DNA of 64,000 bases from Lysinibacillus sp. FSL K6-0232 (GCF_038008325.1 NZ_JBBOYW010000001.1:548001-612000); one strand, 5' to 3'. Positions 48,343 through 58,923 are shown, counted from the stretch's first letter. Numbers and translations are program-made. The notes: generated from the letters alone by a model not told the origin.

Positions 48343-49629
48343 ATGGATGTTTATAAAATTACTGGCGAGAATCGTCTACAAGGTACAATTAAAGTTAGTG
48401 GTGCAAAAAATAGTGCAGTCGCCTTAATTCCTGCATCAATTTTGGCGAACTCTCCAGTGACTATTGGAGGGATACCTGAAATTTCAGATGCTTGGACGTT
48501 AAAGGCTTTATTAGAGGAAATTGGTGGGGAAGTGACGTTTGAAGATGGCAAGATGACCATTGATCCAACAGAGATGATTGCATTGCCATTACCAAACGGC
48601 AACGTGAAAAAGCTGCGTGCCTCTTATTATTTAATGGGCGCTATGCTTGGACGCTTTAAAAAAGCTGTAATTGGCTTGCCCGGAGGCTGCTTTTTAGGAC
48701 CTCGACCAATTGACCAACATATTAAAGGCTTTGAGGCATTGGGTGCGAAAATTACCAATGAGCATGGAGCCATTTATTTACGCGCGGATGAATTGATTGG
48801 GGCAAAAATTTATTTAGATGTTGCAAGTGTTGGAGCAACGATTAATATTATGCTAGCTGCTGTTCTTGCGAAAGGACGTACTGTTATTGAAAATGCGGCT
48901 AAGGAACCTGAAATTATTGATGTTGCAACTTTACTAACAAATATGGGAGCTAATATTAAAGGTGCAGGTACAAGTGTTATCCGTATTGAAGGTGTAGAAG
49001 AGCTACATGGTACAGCACATACAATTATTCCAGATCGCATTGAAGCAGCAACATTTTTAATTATGGCTGCAGCAGTCGGTGATGGGATTACCATCGATAA
49101 TGTCATTCCACTGCATTTAGAAGCGATTATTGCCAAGCTTCGCGAAATGGGTGTAAAAATTGAGATTGGTGAAGAAAGTATTTATGTGCCAAAAACCGAT
49201 CTCGCAACATTGCAGGCAGTGGATGTCAAAACATTGGTCTATCCAGGGTTTCCAACGGATATTCAGCAACCGCTTGCTGTGTTAATGTCACAGGCATTTG
49301 GTTCCTCAAAAGTAACGGATACAATTTATACAGCTCGATTTAAACATATTGACGAGCTTCGTCGTATGAATGCTAATGCTCGTGTAGAAGGCAATACAGC
49401 AATTATTAAAGGCCCAAGTAAATTGCATGGCTCTACAGTCACTGCTACAGACCTTCGTGCTGGAGCTGCTTTAGTTTTAGCAGGGTTACTAGCAGAAGGC
49501 GAAACAGAAATCCATGATATTTACCATATTGAACGCGGTTATAGCTCACTTATTGAAAAATTACGTGATTTGGGCGCTGATATTCGACGTGAAACAATCA
49601 TGGCACGCGTAGCAGAAGCAAAAGAATAA
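48343..49629 (+). CDS. UDP-N-acetylglucosamine 1-carboxyvinyltransferase (MurA family)
   Basis: A 428-residue cytoplasmic enzyme for the first committed step of peptidoglycan synthesis. The fosfomycin-target Cys is in [15 protein letters not shown] near residue 117, and the early NSAVALI (KNSA) motif is present. Its position between tal and glpX is that of murAB/murZ, the second MurA copy of Firmicutes. The start follows GAGGGAGAA. Confidence 0.96.
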   Translation: MDVYKITGENRLQGTIKVSGAKNSAVALIPASILANSPVTIGGIPEISDAWTLKALLEEIGGEVTFEDGKMTIDPTEMIALPLPNGNVKKLRASYYLMGAMLGRFKKAVIGLPGGCFLGPRPIDQHIKGFEALGAKITNEHGAIYLRADELIGAKIYLDVASVGATINIMLAAVLAKGRTVIENAAKEPEIIDVATLLTNMGANIKGAGTSVIRIEGVEELHGTAHTIIPDRIEAATFLIMAAAVGDGITIDNVIPLHLEAIIAKLREMGVKIEIGEESIYVPKTDLATLQAVDVKTLVYPGFPTDIQQPLAVLMSQAFGSSKVTDTIYTARFKHIDELRRMNANARVEGNTAIIKGPSKLHGSTVTATDLRAGAALVLAGLLAEGETEIHDIYHIERGYSSLIEKLRDLGADIRRETIMARVAEAKE

Positions 49630-49723
49630 TGAGAGCTAAAAGTTTTCATCTAACTATGTTACAATAGAGGTAATTTGAATGTTTCGGCGCAAAAAGCTGC
49701 CGATAGCGGGAGGCAAAGCAACA

Positions 49724-50680
49724 ATGGAACGTAGTTTATCGATGGAAGTAGTACGAGTAACAGAAGCAGCAGCAATCGCATCCGGGAAATGGATGGGACG
49801 TGGCTTGAAAATTGAAGCAGATGATGCAGCAACAACAGCGATGCGCAAAATGTTCGATACAATTCCAATGCATGCTACAGTAGTAATTGGTGAAGGTGAA
49901 ATGGATGAGGCACCAATGCTTTATATTGGTGAAGAACTTGGCTTACGCAATGGTGGTCCGCAAGTAGATATTGCCGTGGACCCGTTAGAAGGTACAAATA
50001 TTGTCGCAAAAGGTACAAATGGTGCAATGACAGTTCTTGCAATTGCAGATAAAGGAAACTTACTGAATGCACCAGATATGTATATGGAGAAAATTGCTGT
50101 AGGACCAGAAGCGGCGGGCAAAGTAGATATCAATGCTTCTGTCACTTATAACTTATTACAAGTAGCAAAAGCTAAAAATAAAGATATTTCTGATGTTGTA
50201 GCTACGCTATTAGATCGACCACGTCACCAAGCGATTGTGGATGAAATTCGTGAGGCTGGTGCACGTATTAAATTTATTCAAGATGGCGATGTTGGCGCAG
50301 CGATTAATACCGCTTTTGATGAAACAGGCATTGATATTATGTTTGGAACAGGTGGAGCACCAGAGGGCGTTATTGCAGCAGTAGCCTTAAAATGCTTAGG
50401 TGGAGATTTCCAAGCAAAACTAGTACCAGAAGATGAGGAACAATTAGCACGCTGCACAAAGATGGGTGTAGATGTTGAGAAAGTTCTTTATTTAGATGAT
50501 TTAGTAAAAGGTGACGATGCTATTTTTGCAGCAACGGCTGTAACAGATTGTGAGCTATTAAAGGGTGTTCAATATAAAGGTGCATATGCATTAACACATT
50601 CAGTTGTTATGCGTGCAAAATCTGGCACAGTACGTTTTGTTGAAGGCCGTCATGCTCTTGAGAAAAAACCTAGCTATTAA
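49724..50680 (+). CDS. glpX: Class II fructose-1,6-bisphosphatase
   Basis: A 318-residue metal-dependent phosphatase of gluconeogenesis. The start at 49724 ([20 protein letters not shown]) matches GlpX proteins and has GGGAGG at 49708. [22 protein letters not shown] and [12 protein letters not shown] carry metal and substrate residues. The upstream in-frame ATG at 49679 has no ribosome site and would add an atypical basic leader. Confidence 0.95.
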   Translation: MERSLSMEVVRVTEAAAIASGKWMGRGLKIEADDAATTAMRKMFDTIPMHATVVIGEGEMDEAPMLYIGEELGLRNGGPQVDIAVDPLEGTNIVAKGTNGAMTVLAIADKGNLLNAPDMYMEKIAVGPEAAGKVDINASVTYNLLQVAKAKNKDISDVVATLLDRPRHQAIVDEIREAGARIKFIQDGDVGAAINTAFDETGIDIMFGTGGAPEGVIAAVALKCLGGDFQAKLVPEDEEQLARCTKMGVDVEKVLYLDDLVKGDDAIFAATAVTDCELLKGVQYKGAYALTHSVVMRAKSGTVRFVEGRHALEKKPSY

Positions 50681-50701
50681 TGATATTTTCTTCTAAAATA
50701 T

Positions 50702-50727
50702 ACCTAGTGCATCTACTTGCGCTAGGT
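50702..50727 (+). terminator. Hairpin after glpX
   Basis: ACCTAGTGCA pairs with TGCGCTAGGT around TCTACT. The tail CCTTCTTTCTT is only moderately T-rich, so termination strength is uncertain. Confidence 0.6.
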
Positions 50728-50744
50728 ACCTTCTTTCTTACAAT

Positions 50745-50822
50745 CAATTATGTCTTGGCGTAATTGTACCTGTCGCGAATGCTTTCAGCACATAAAGCAT
50801 CTGCTGCTGGCGCTTCGCTTTC
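50745..50822. repeat. Interspersed two-hairpin repeat, copy A
   Basis: A degenerate hairpin (CAATTATG ... CGTAATTG, 50745-50766) is followed by a conserved tail with a second hairpin ATGCTTT/AAAGCAT and CTTCGCTTTC. The tail is nearly identical, in reverse orientation, to 63198-63269. It lies in the glpX-rho gap. Confidence 0.85.
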
Positions 50823-50935
50823 ACGCAGATAAACAATGTGTCCAGATTTTTTCGAATTCACTCGAAAAGCTCCTCTTCAAAATCTGTGACATGATCTTGA
50901 TTCAACGGGCGTTTCTATACCCACCGAACTAAGAT

Positions 50936-51009
50936 AAACCATCCCATAGTTTTGTAGGGCTTTGTTTCAATGGTTTATGGTTGTGAAGAGTGCCTATAGT
51001 TTGAAACAA
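50936..51009 (+). promoter_or_regulatory. Possible rho leader with two adjoining hairpins
   Basis: AAACCAT (50936) can pair with ATGGTTT (50970). TTGTTTCAA (50962-50970) can pair with TTGAAACAA (51001-51009). The two share bases and exclude each other, as in an attenuator. rho is autoregulated in B. subtilis. The rest of 50823-51099 shows nothing clear. Confidence 0.35.
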
Positions 51010-51099
51010 CCAGACAAGCATTAACAGAGTCATTGTAAAAAACTTCAATGATAACCCCAAAAACGGCATTATATTTTGAAAAAGACTGGAGTTGTGCAT

Positions 51100-52383
51100 A
51101 TGTCTGCATTGACAATCGCTCAATTAGAAAACATGACGTTAAAAGAGCTTTACGCCCTTGCACGCCAATACAAAATTTCATATTATAGCAAGCTAACGAA
51201 AAAAGAATTAATATTTGCTATTTTGAAAACGCGTTCAGAGCAAGAGGGCTACTTCTTTATGGAAGGTGTATTAGAAATTGTTTCGCAAGAGGGCTTTGGC
51301 TTCCTTCGACCAATTAACTATTCTCCAAGTAAAGAGGATATTTATATTTCTGCATCTCAAATTCGCCGCTTTGACCTGCGTAATGGGGACAAGGTATCAG
51401 GAAAGGTGCGACCACCAAAAGAAAATGAGCGCTATTATGGCTTATTACAGGTGGATGCTGTCAATGGCGAAGACCCTGAAGTAGCAAAGGAGCGTGTCCA
51501 TTTTCCTGCGTTAACGCCTCTATATCCAAATCGTCAAATTAAGCTTGAAACAACACAGCGTAATGTATCGACACGTATTATGGATTTAGTTGCGCCTGTA
51601 GGCTTTGGTCAACGTGGCTTAATCGTTGCTCCGCCAAAGGCAGGGAAAACATCTTTGCTAAAAGAAATTGCAAATGCTATTACAACAAATCATCCAGAGG
51701 CAGAGTTAATTGTCTTACTGATCGATGAGCGTCCTGAGGAAGTAACAGATATTGAACGTTCTGTGAATGCAGATGTCGTTAGCTCAACATTCGATGAAGT
51801 GCCAGAAAACCATGTGAAAGTGGCTGAAATTGTTTTAGAGCGCGCACGTCGATTAGTAGAGCATAAACGTGATGTTATTATTTTAATGGACTCTATTACA
51901 CGTTTAGCACGTGCCTATAACCTAGTAATTCCTCCAAGTGGACGTACATTATCAGGTGGTATTGACCCTGCTGCTTTCCATAGACCTAAACGTTTCTTCG
52001 GTTCTGCGCGTAATATCGAAGAGGGCGGTAGTTTAACAATTTTAGCAACAGCTTTAGTAGATACAGGTTCTCGTATGGATGAAGTAATCTATGAGGAATT
52101 TAAAGGGACAGGCAATTTAGAATTACATTTAGATCGTCACTTAGCGGAGCGCCGTATTTTCCCTGCGCTTGATATTCGTCGTTCAGGTACACGTAAGGAA
52201 GAGCTTCTTCTTGCACCAGAGCAACTTGAAAAGCTATGGGCGATTCGCAAAACCTTTTCAGATGCACCAGATTTTGCAGAGCGTTTCCTGAAAAAGTTAC
52301 GCACTACAAAATCGAATGATGAATTCTTCGAAAAGCTAAATGAAGATATGAAAAAGGCAACAAAAGGTAAAGGACTTTTATAG
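51100..52383 (+). CDS. rho: Transcription termination factor Rho
   Basis: A 427-residue hexameric RNA helicase. The N-terminal Rho_N domain has [13 protein letters not shown], the RNA-binding cold-shock-like domain has GFGFLRP and [10 protein letters not shown], and the ATPase has Walker [12 protein letters not shown] and Walker [17 protein letters not shown]. The start at 51100 ([11 protein letters not shown]) has TGGAG upstream; the TTG at 51076 is less likely. In B. subtilis rpmE follows directly; here about 2.7 kb of extra DNA intervenes. Confidence 0.97.
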   Translation: MSALTIAQLENMTLKELYALARQYKISYYSKLTKKELIFAILKTRSEQEGYFFMEGVLEIVSQEGFGFLRPINYSPSKEDIYISASQIRRFDLRNGDKVSGKVRPPKENERYYGLLQVDAVNGEDPEVAKERVHFPALTPLYPNRQIKLETTQRNVSTRIMDLVAPVGFGQRGLIVAPPKAGKTSLLKEIANAITTNHPEAELIVLLIDERPEEVTDIERSVNADVVSSTFDEVPENHVKVAEIVLERARRLVEHKRDVIILMDSITRLARAYNLVIPPSGRTLSGGIDPAAFHRPKRFFGSARNIEEGGSLTILATALVDTGSRMDEVIYEEFKGTGNLELHLDRHLAERRIFPALDIRRSGTRKEELLLAPEQLEKLWAIRKTFSDAPDFAERFLKKLRTTKSNDEFFEKLNEDMKKATKGKGLL

Positions 52384-52389
52384 CATAAA

Positions 52390-52429
52390 GATCACCATTG
52401 ATAAGAAATTATCGATGGTGATTTTTTTA
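52390..52429 (+). terminator. Terminator after rho
   Basis: 14-bp stem ATCACCATTGATAA / TTATCGATGGTGAT with a GAAA loop and seven T. Confidence 0.95.
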
Positions 52430-52436
52430 TCGCTTA

Positions 52437-52465
52437 TTGAAATTGATAATCATTATCACTATAAT
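52437..52465 (+). promoter_or_regulatory. Strong promoter with a perfect Fur box in the spacer
   Basis: TTGAAA (52437), 17 bases, TATAAT (52460). TGATAATCATTATCA (52444-52458) fills the spacer and matches the Bacillus Fur 7-1-7 consensus in all defined positions. The promoter is intact although the gene behind it is broken. Confidence 0.92.
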
Positions 52466-52500
52466 AATGCTATATACAGCTATTTTTAAAGGAGATAAAG

Positions 52501-53193
52501 ATGAAATATGATGCCTATATGCTTCTCTGGCAAAATGCATTTGTGCAGGTAAAGCATATTGATTACATAAATAAGTCAGATGTTCAAGTGTCAAAGCTAT
52601 TGACATATAGCACCTTGCTAATTATTACTACAGGAGAAGTACAAATTGTAATTGATAAGCAGCCTTACTATGTACAACGCTTTACAATTTTTCATATCGG
52701 CAAATCATAGTATCTTCAAATAACAGCACAGCAGCATGTTAGATACTTTCTTATTAGCTATAAGGGTGATGTGATGTATCAGAATGCCCTTATATAGCAT
52801 TTGCAAATGTAATACCAGCCATTCCAAACAACGTTCTCCTGTGCTCCAGCAAGTTCTATAGCTATTCAGACAATTCTGCGAGATATGTATAGCAAATGGC
52901 AGTCAGGCTCTATTCAAGAGCATTTATCTGTGAAGGCCTTTTTATATGAGTTAATTTATCGGCTATTTCAAGAGCTAGCCGAAGGGCAAGGAAAACCTCA
53001 TGCAATAGATAAGGCAGAGGCAGCGCGCTTATATATTGAGCAACATCTTCATCAACCATTATCTATACAAGCACTTGCAGATATGCTTCATATAAGTACA
53101 CGTCATTTATAGCGTACTTTTAAAGCCAGACCACAAGTTTAGTTGCAGCAATTAAGGATAGAAAAAGCAAACCATTATTTACTGGGATTATGA
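52501..53193 (+). pseudogene. AraC-family regulator pseudogene with in-frame stop codons
   Basis: One continuous reading frame resembling siderophore-type AraC regulators. It has an N-terminal cupin-like sensor (LLIITTGEVQIVIDKQPYYVQ) and a first HTH (YIEQHLHQPLSIQALADMLHISTRHL). Stops interrupt it at 52708 (TAG), 52795 (TAG), 52810 (TAA), 53110 (TAG) and 53140 (TAG), ending at TGA 53191. No frameshift is needed. The second AraC HTH is missing. GGAGAT precedes the ATG. It was probably an iron-uptake regulator. Confidence 0.85.
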
Positions 53194-53208
53194 ATAGGAG
53201 GCTACATT

Positions 53209-54933
53209 ATGCTATTACAGCGTTTTTTTTCATACTACAAGCCATATAAAGGCTTATTTATTTTAGATTTTAGCTGTGCCATATTAGTGGCATTAATTGA
53301 GCTAGCATTCCCGATTGTTTTAAATAAAGTGATTGATGATATTTTACCAGATGGTGAATTAAAGTGGATTATTATGGCGAGCTTATTGCTATTTGCCTTA
53401 TATATTGTTAATTCTATTTTCCATTTTATCGTTTCCTATTGGGGGCATATGCTAGGAATTAATATTGAAACAGATATGAGAAAAGAAGCCTTTAGTCATG
53501 TACAGAAGCTATCATTTCGCTACTTTGACAACAATAAAACAGGGCATCTTGTTTCTCGTTTAACTAATGACTTAATGGATATCGGTGAACTAGCTCACCA
53601 TGGTCCAGAGGATATTTTTATTGCTGCCATGACGATTATCGGTACATTTGGAGTTATGTTCTATATTGATCCAACCTTTACACTTCTTATTTTCCTCCTT
53701 GTACCAATTATTTTAGTGCTAACAATTATTTTTGGAAAATTAATGTCTAAGGCTTTTCGCCAAATGTTTGGAGATATTGCCGATTTTAATGCGCGTGTTG
53801 AAAATAATGTCAGTGGTATTCGTGTTGTCCAAGCCTTTACAAATGAAGAACATGAGATTAAACGCTTTAAAGTTAACAACGAACGATTTCGAATGACAAA
53901 GCTTTTTTCTTATAAGGTGATGGCATGGAATGAAGCCGTTTCAGGTATTCTGACAAAGGTTTTATCATTATTTACACTTTTTGTTGGAGCTTATTTTGTA
54001 TTAAATGGGCATTTAACAAATGGTGATTTTATTGCCTTTATTTTGCTAGCGGGTATTCTCTTAGGCCCTATTAATAAAATTAATATGTTTATTGAAAGTT
54101 ATCCAAAAGGTATGGCAGGGTTTAGACGCTATATTGAATTTTTAGAAACGGAGCCCGAAATTGCCGACCGTCCTAATGCAAAAGCTATTGATGAAATCGA
54201 TGGGGCCATTACATTTACAAATGTTTCATTTGGCTATACAGACAATCAACGTGCCCTTCATCAAATACATTTAAAGGTGCAGCCAGGTGAAACAGTTGCG
54301 CTAGTAGGACCGTCTGGAGCAGGGAAATCGACTATTTGCAGTTTATTGCCACGCTTTTATGAAGTAAATGAAGGCTCGATTAAAATTGACGGTATCGATA
54401 TACGCGATTTTAAGCTACAATCTTTACGTTCACATATTGGTATTGTTCAGCAAGATGTCTTTTTATTTGACGGAACAATTCGTGAAAATATTGCCTATGG
54501 TAATTTAAACGCTAGTGAAGAGGAAATTTGGTATGCTGCACAGCGTGCACAACTAACGGATGTGATTCATGCACTTCCAGAAGGAATGGATACATTGATT
54601 GGTGAGCGCGGAGTGAAGTTATCAGGTGGGCAGAAGCAAAGATTATCCATAGCGCGTATTTTCTTAAAAAACCCGAAAATTTTAATTTTAGATGAGGCAA
54701 CATCTGCACTTGATACAGAAACAGAGCAGGCCATTCAACAAGCGTTAAATGAGCTTTCGATTGGTCGGACAACACTAGTGATTGCCCATCGTTTAGCAAC
54801 AATTAAGGATGCCGATCGAATTGTCGTTGTATCGAAAAAAGGCATTATCGAGGAAGGTACACATACACAGCTAATGGAAAGACAAAATGCTTACTATGGT
54901 TTATATACAGCTCAATTTGGCTTACAAATATAA
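53209..54933 (+). CDS. ABC exporter, half-transporter (MsbA/multidrug type)
   Basis: A 574-residue half-transporter. Six membrane helices (about 15-310) are followed by an ATPase domain: Walker A GPSGAGKSTIC, signature KLSGGQKQRLS, Walker B ILILDEATSALDTE, switch IAHRLATI. It has AGGAGG upstream and would act as a homodimer. It is downstream of a Fur-boxed promoter and beside iron-type pseudogenes, so siderophore or iron-linked export is possible; general drug or lipid export cannot be excluded. Confidence 0.92.
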   Translation: MLLQRFFSYYKPYKGLFILDFSCAILVALIELAFPIVLNKVIDDILPDGELKWIIMASLLLFALYIVNSIFHFIVSYWGHMLGINIETDMRKEAFSHVQKLSFRYFDNNKTGHLVSRLTNDLMDIGELAHHGPEDIFIAAMTIIGTFGVMFYIDPTFTLLIFLLVPIILVLTIIFGKLMSKAFRQMFGDIADFNARVENNVSGIRVVQAFTNEEHEIKRFKVNNERFRMTKLFSYKVMAWNEAVSGILTKVLSLFTLFVGAYFVLNGHLTNGDFIAFILLAGILLGPINKINMFIESYPKGMAGFRRYIEFLETEPEIADRPNAKAIDEIDGAITFTNVSFGYTDNQRALHQIHLKVQPGETVALVGPSGAGKSTICSLLPRFYEVNEGSIKIDGIDIRDFKLQSLRSHIGIVQQDVFLFDGTIRENIAYGNLNASEEEIWYAAQRAQLTDVIHALPEGMDTLIGERGVKLSGGQKQRLSIARIFLKNPKILILDEATSALDTETEQAIQQALNELSIGRTTLVIAHRLATIKDADRIVVVSKKGIIEEGTHTQLMERQNAYYGLYTAQFGLQI

Positions 54934-54953
54934 AAAATGAAAGGAAGTTAAAA

Positions 54954-55098
54954 ATGTCGGTACTTGAAATAGAGCACGTTGCAATTGGTTATTCCTCAAC
55001 GCTAATTGTGAATGATTTAAGCGTAGAGATTCCTGAAGGGCAAATTTCTACGATTATTGGTCCAAATGGTTGTGGTAAATAGACGTTATTAAAAGCGG
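54954..55098 (+). pseudogene. Truncated siderophore-type ABC ATPase (FecE/FhuC-like) fragment
   Basis: After an AAGGAAG ribosome site the frame reads as the first ~48 residues of a FepC/FhuC-type ATPase (LEIEHVAIGYSSTLIVNDLS, then GPNGCGK). The Walker A Ser is replaced by TAG at 55080-55082, and the homology stops after LLKA at about 55098, right where the hairpin repeat begins. The rest of the gene is gone. Confidence 0.85.
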
Positions 55099-55100
55099 TT

Positions 55101-55130
55101 GACAGATACAATTACGTTGGGGCGTAATTG
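55101..55130. repeat. Interspersed hairpin repeat, copy B (short)
   Basis: GACAGATA followed by the hairpin CAATTACG...CGTAATTG (55109-55130). It matches the hairpin half of copy C at 21 of 22 bases. It abuts the broken ATPase fragment. Confidence 0.8.
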
Positions 55131-55157
55131 ATATGCTAGCTATTTAATATTTTTTAC

Positions 55158-55187
55158 TTGAAAAGATCAAAATACTTATGCTATACT
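55158..55187 (+). promoter_or_regulatory. Promoter of rpmE
   Basis: TTGAAA, 18 bases, TATACT, about 140 bases before the start codon. Confidence 0.7.
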
Positions 55188-55326
55188 TCATAGGTATGCA
55201 ACGTGTACATATATAGCTGACATTCCACTTTCAATATAAATTATTGATCGACATATTCGGGCTATGTAAGGTACAGTTCGAGAATACTCTGTTCCAGATG
55301 GTTCAGGGCGAGAGGAGAAAACGAAT

Positions 55327-55530
55327 ATGAAACAAGGAATTCATCCAGACTACAAAGTAGCAACAGTAACTTGCTCTTGTGGTAACACTTTCCAAACTGG
55401 TTCAGTAAAAGAAAACATCGTTGTTGAGTTCTGCAACGAATGTCACCCATTCTATACTGGCCGTCAAAAATTCGCGTCTGCTGATGGTCGCGTGGATCGT
55501 TTCAACAAAAAATACGGTCTTAAAAACTAA
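55327..55530 (+). CDS. rpmE: 50S ribosomal protein L31, zinc-binding form
   Basis: A 67-residue protein. The zinc site is Cys in TCSCG and CNECHP, which marks the C+ (zinc-containing) paralogue rather than the zinc-free form made when zinc is scarce. The C-terminal [12 protein letters not shown] is typical. GAGGAG precedes the ATG. Its place before tdk is conserved. Confidence 0.97.
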   Translation: MKQGIHPDYKVATVTCSCGNTFQTGSVKENIVVEFCNECHPFYTGRQKFASADGRVDRFNKKYGLKN

Positions 55531-55540
55531 TGTTAGTTTA

Positions 55541-55577
55541 ATACCTGCCAAGCATGTGCTTGGCAGGTATTTTTTTC
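55541..55577 (+). terminator. Terminator after rpmE
   Basis: Perfect 14-bp stem ATACCTGCCAAGCA / TGCTTGGCAGGTAT with a two-base gap and six T. Confidence 0.96.
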
Positions 55578-55638
55578 AGTATATAGAAAATAGTCTTTTC
55601 AAAATCTAATGTGATAATAAGAAAGGGAGAAGACATAG

Positions 55639-56211
55639 ATGGCACAGCTTTATTTTAAACATGGTGCAATGAATAGTGGTAAATCAATAGAAATCTTAAA
55701 AGTTGCTCATAATTATGAAGAGCAAAAAAAGCCTGTAATGATGTTTACTTCAGGTTTAGATACTCGTGATGAGGTTGGCTTTGTTTCTAGTCGAGTAGGC
55801 TTACGACAGCAAGCGATTCCTGTTTATGAAGATACAAATATTTTTGAGCTAGTAAAGAGCAATGCTGTAAAGCCATACTGTGTGCTTGTGGATGAAGTTC
55901 AATTTTTAAAAAAGGCACATGTTTTACAGCTTGCAAATATTGTGGATCAATTAGATATTCCGGTGATGGGCTTTGGTTTAAAAAATGATTTTCAAAATGA
56001 GCTGTTTGAAGGCAGTCAGTATATGCTTACATATGCGGATAAAATTGAAGAAATGAAAACCATTTGCTGGTTTTGCCATAAAAAAGCAACAATGAATTTA
56101 CGAGTAGATGAAAGCGGTAAGCCTGTTTATACAGGAGATCAAATTCAAATCGGTGGCAATGATGCTTATTATCCAGTTTGTCGTAAATGTCACGCAAATC
56201 CGCCGCTCTAA
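55639..56211 (+). CDS. tdk: Thymidine kinase
   Basis: A 190-residue type II thymidine kinase for dTMP salvage. The P-loop is [10 protein letters not shown], the catalytic Glu lies in VLVDEVQFL, and the zinc site is ICWFC with CRKCH. The lasso region [16 protein letters not shown] is intact. GAAAGGGAGA precedes the ATG. The rpmE-tdk-prfA order is as in B. subtilis. Confidence 0.97.
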   Translation: MAQLYFKHGAMNSGKSIEILKVAHNYEEQKKPVMMFTSGLDTRDEVGFVSSRVGLRQQAIPVYEDTNIFELVKSNAVKPYCVLVDEVQFLKKAHVLQLANIVDQLDIPVMGFGLKNDFQNELFEGSQYMLTYADKIEEMKTICWFCHKKATMNLRVDESGKPVYTGDQIQIGGNDAYYPVCRKCHANPPL

Positions 56212-56342
56212 TGCATTGCTAAAGATAGCAAGAAAAAGTAGCATCCATGCAAAATTTTTCTTATACTAAGTAGTGGAAATAGCAATGTTCGTTAATTGTG
56301 AAAAAGAAGAAATGCTTAAAAAACTAAATAGAGGTGAAATCC

Positions 56343-57419
56343 ATGTTTGATCGATTACAAGCAGTGGAAGATCGTTATGAAAGGCTAACAGAGCTTTTAA
56401 GTGATCCAGATATTGTGAACGATAGTAAGAAATTACGTGAGTATTCAAAAGAACAATCAGATATCCAAGAAACAGTGGATACTTATCGTGAATATAAAAG
56501 TGTCAAAGAGCAATTAGCAGATGCACGTGAAATGTTAGATAGCGAAAAAGACCCTGATATGCACGAAATGGTGAAAGAAGAATTTAACCTATTAAAAGCA
56601 CAGCAGGAAGAATTAGAAGAACGTTTACGTATTTTGTTAATTCCAAAAGACCCGAACGATAATAAAAACGTTATTATGGAAATCCGTGGGGCAGCAGGTG
56701 GCGACGAGGCTAATATTTTTGCAGGTGACTTGTTCCGTATGTATTCTCGCTATGCAGAGGCACAGGGCTGGAAAATTGATATTATGGAAGCAACGCCAAA
56801 CCCAATGGGCGGCTATAAAGAAATTATTTTTATGATTAATGGACAGGGAGCCTATTCAAAATTCAAATTTGAAAATGGCGCGCATCGTGTACAACGTGTG
56901 CCTGCCACAGAATCGCAAGGTCGTATCCATACGTCCACAGCGACTGTTGCATGTTTACCAGAGGTAGAGGAAGTGGATGTTGAAATCCATGAAAAGGATA
57001 TTCGTGTGGATACATTTGCATCTTCTGGTGCAGGTGGGCAATCAGTAAATACAACGATGTCAGCCGTTCGTATGACCCACTTACCAACAGGTGTTGTGGT
57101 ATCGATGCAGGATGAACGTTCACAAATTAAAAACCGTGAAAAGGCGATGAAAATTTTACGTGCCCGTGTTGCAGATATGTATATGCAGGAAGCACAAAAA
57201 GAAATTGATGCTACACGTAAGTCTGCTGTTGGTTCTGGAGATCGCTCTGAACGTATTCGCACATACAATTATCCACAAAACCGTGTAACGGATCATCGTA
57301 TTGGTTTAACAATTCAAAAGTTAGATCAAATCGTTGAAGGTAGATTAGATGAAATTATTGATGCACTTATTTTAGAAGAACAGGCATCAAAGTTAGAGCG
57401 TTTAAATGATGACCTATAA
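56343..57419 (+). CDS. prfA: Peptide chain release factor 1
   Basis: 358 residues; reads UAA and UAG stop codons. The GGQ motif is in [12 protein letters not shown] and the codon-recognition PxT-type region is [10 protein letters not shown]. The start at 56343 ([13 protein letters not shown]) has GAGGTG upstream; an earlier TTG adds three residues only. Its presence argues against any reassignment of UAG in this genome. Confidence 0.96.
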   Translation: MFDRLQAVEDRYERLTELLSDPDIVNDSKKLREYSKEQSDIQETVDTYREYKSVKEQLADAREMLDSEKDPDMHEMVKEEFNLLKAQQEELEERLRILLIPKDPNDNKNVIMEIRGAAGGDEANIFAGDLFRMYSRYAEAQGWKIDIMEATPNPMGGYKEIIFMINGQGAYSKFKFENGAHRVQRVPATESQGRIHTSTATVACLPEVEEVDVEIHEKDIRVDTFASSGAGGQSVNTTMSAVRMTHLPTGVVVSMQDERSQIKNREKAMKILRARVADMYMQEAQKEIDATRKSAVGSGDRSERIRTYNYPQNRVTDHRIGLTIQKLDQIVEGRLDEIIDALILEEQASKLERLNDDL

Positions 57420-58266
57420 AAATGTGATGGAGGCCCTTGACTGGGCTTCTTCTTTTTTAGTGGATAATGGTCGTGAAGAAACAGCAGCACGTATCGTGAT
57501 GCAACATGTACTTGGTACTAGCTATGCAGAGGTAATGTTGCATGTACAAGATGAATTAACAGCAGAGCAGCAAACGAAATTTACAGCAATCATAAAGGAG
57601 CATGCAGATGGTCGCCCTGTACAATATTGTGTAGGGATGGAGGAGTTTTATGGTCGTTCTTTTGTCGTAGATGAATCGGTTTTAATTCCTCGCCCGGAAA
57701 CAGAGGAATTGGTATTTGGCACGATTACTCGTATGAATAAGTTATTTCAGCAGCAAGCGTTGAAGCTAGCGGATATTGGTACAGGTAGTGGCGCGATCGC
57801 GATTTCAATGAAGTTGGAATGCCCAGCTCTTACAGTTGTTGCTACTGATTTATCAGAGGCTGCATTAGTAACAGCACAAAACAATGCACAAAGATTACAG
57901 GCAAATATTGATTTTCGATTAGGCGATTTAACAACACCGCTTGCTGGGGAGAAATTTGATATTGTGTTATCAAATCCTCCATATATCGCCTTTGATGAGG
58001 CACAGGAAATGTCCAGTGTTGTTTTAGAGCATGAGCCACATAGTGCGCTGTTTGCTGAAGAGGATGGTCTTCTATTATATCGGAAATTAGCCGAGCAATT
58101 ACCTGCGCATATGAATAGACCTGCACTTATTGGGCTAGAAATCGGTTATACACAAGGGGACAAAGTAGCCAAACTCTTTCAAGATAGTTTTCCACAAGCT
58201 ACAATTTCCATAGAAAAAGATATTAATGGTAAACCTCGTATGATTTTTTGTGAGATTCATGTATAA
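57406..58266 (+). CDS. prmC: Release-factor glutamine methyltransferase
   Basis: A 286-residue SAM-dependent enzyme that methylates the Gln of the GGQ motif in release factors. The SAM site is [14 protein letters not shown] and the catalytic motif is LSNPPYIAF. The N-terminal helical domain is present. It overlaps prfA by 14 bases, so the two are translationally coupled. Confidence 0.96.
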   Translation: MMTYKNVMEALDWASSFLVDNGREETAARIVMQHVLGTSYAEVMLHVQDELTAEQQTKFTAIIKEHADGRPVQYCVGMEEFYGRSFVVDESVLIPRPETEELVFGTITRMNKLFQQQALKLADIGTGSGAIAISMKLECPALTVVATDLSEAALVTAQNNAQRLQANIDFRLGDLTTPLAGEKFDIVLSNPPYIAFDEAQEMSSVVLEHEPHSALFAEEDGLLLYRKLAEQLPAHMNRPALIGLEIGYTQGDKVAKLFQDSFPQATISIEKDINGKPRMIFCEIHV

Positions 58267-58310
58267 AGAATCCTAAACTTGCCAACAATGTTGAGCAAGG
58301 AGGGATTTTT

Positions 58311-58901
58311 ATGTTAAACGAATATAAGATTACAAGATTACCAAAACAGCATATCTTTTTAGCCTTTGCTAGACTTGTAGTGATTGCCATTACATTACAA
58401 TTATGTATTTTATATATTCCAACAATTATCGGCTATGCAAAGGAAGCTACACAGCAAGTACAAGAAGAGGATTTTCGGATACGTGTTATTGCGAATAGTA
58501 ATACAGCGCAAGACCAACAAGAAAAAGAGCAGCTTGTGAAAAAGTTAAAGCCCTATTTTACGCAAGTTACTACTGCTGGCATAATTGAAAACGAGCAAAT
58601 TCTGTTATTAAAACAACAAATTGAAACGGAATTAAGCAGAAATTATCCACAGGTGGATACACAAGTTGTACTTGGGGATAACGTATTCCCACCAAAAAGA
58701 CAAGGTGCTGTATTATATCCGCAAAATGTCTATCATTCTATTGTTGTAAAAATCGGTGATGCACGTGGAGATAACTGGTGGTGCAGCATTTTTCCAGCTA
58801 TTTGTGAGCCTGAAAAAGAAGAAGTAAAAGAGGAAGAGCAGGAAGAATCAGAGCGTGTAACATTCTTTATTTGGGAATGGATTAAAGGACTTTTTGAATG
58901 A
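58311..58901 (+). CDS. spoIIR: Stage II sporulation protein R
   Basis: A 196-residue forespore signal protein that activates the SpoIIGA protease to process pro-sigma E. The N-terminal membrane/signal segment (about 18-45) is followed by DFRIRVIANSNTAQDQ and the family motif RGDNWWCSIFPAIC. It ends with a Glu-rich tail. AAGGAGG precedes the ATG. Expression would be sigma F dependent, but I could not identify the promoter with confidence. Confidence 0.95.
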   Translation: MLNEYKITRLPKQHIFLAFARLVVIAITLQLCILYIPTIIGYAKEATQQVQEEDFRIRVIANSNTAQDQQEKEQLVKKLKPYFTQVTTAGIIENEQILLLKQQIETELSRNYPQVDTQVVLGDNVFPPKRQGAVLYPQNVYHSIVVKIGDARGDNWWCSIFPAICEPEKEEVKEEEQEESERVTFFIWEWIKGLFE

Positions 58902-58923
58902 ATTGTGCACAAATTCAGATAAC

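Noticed and set aside
52501..55082. UAG recoding to explain TAG codons in the AraC and ATPase remnants and in the IS
   Set aside because: Release factor 1 (prfA) with an intact GGQ motif is encoded at 56343, the intact genes read normally, and the affected genes show other decay such as truncation and lost domains.
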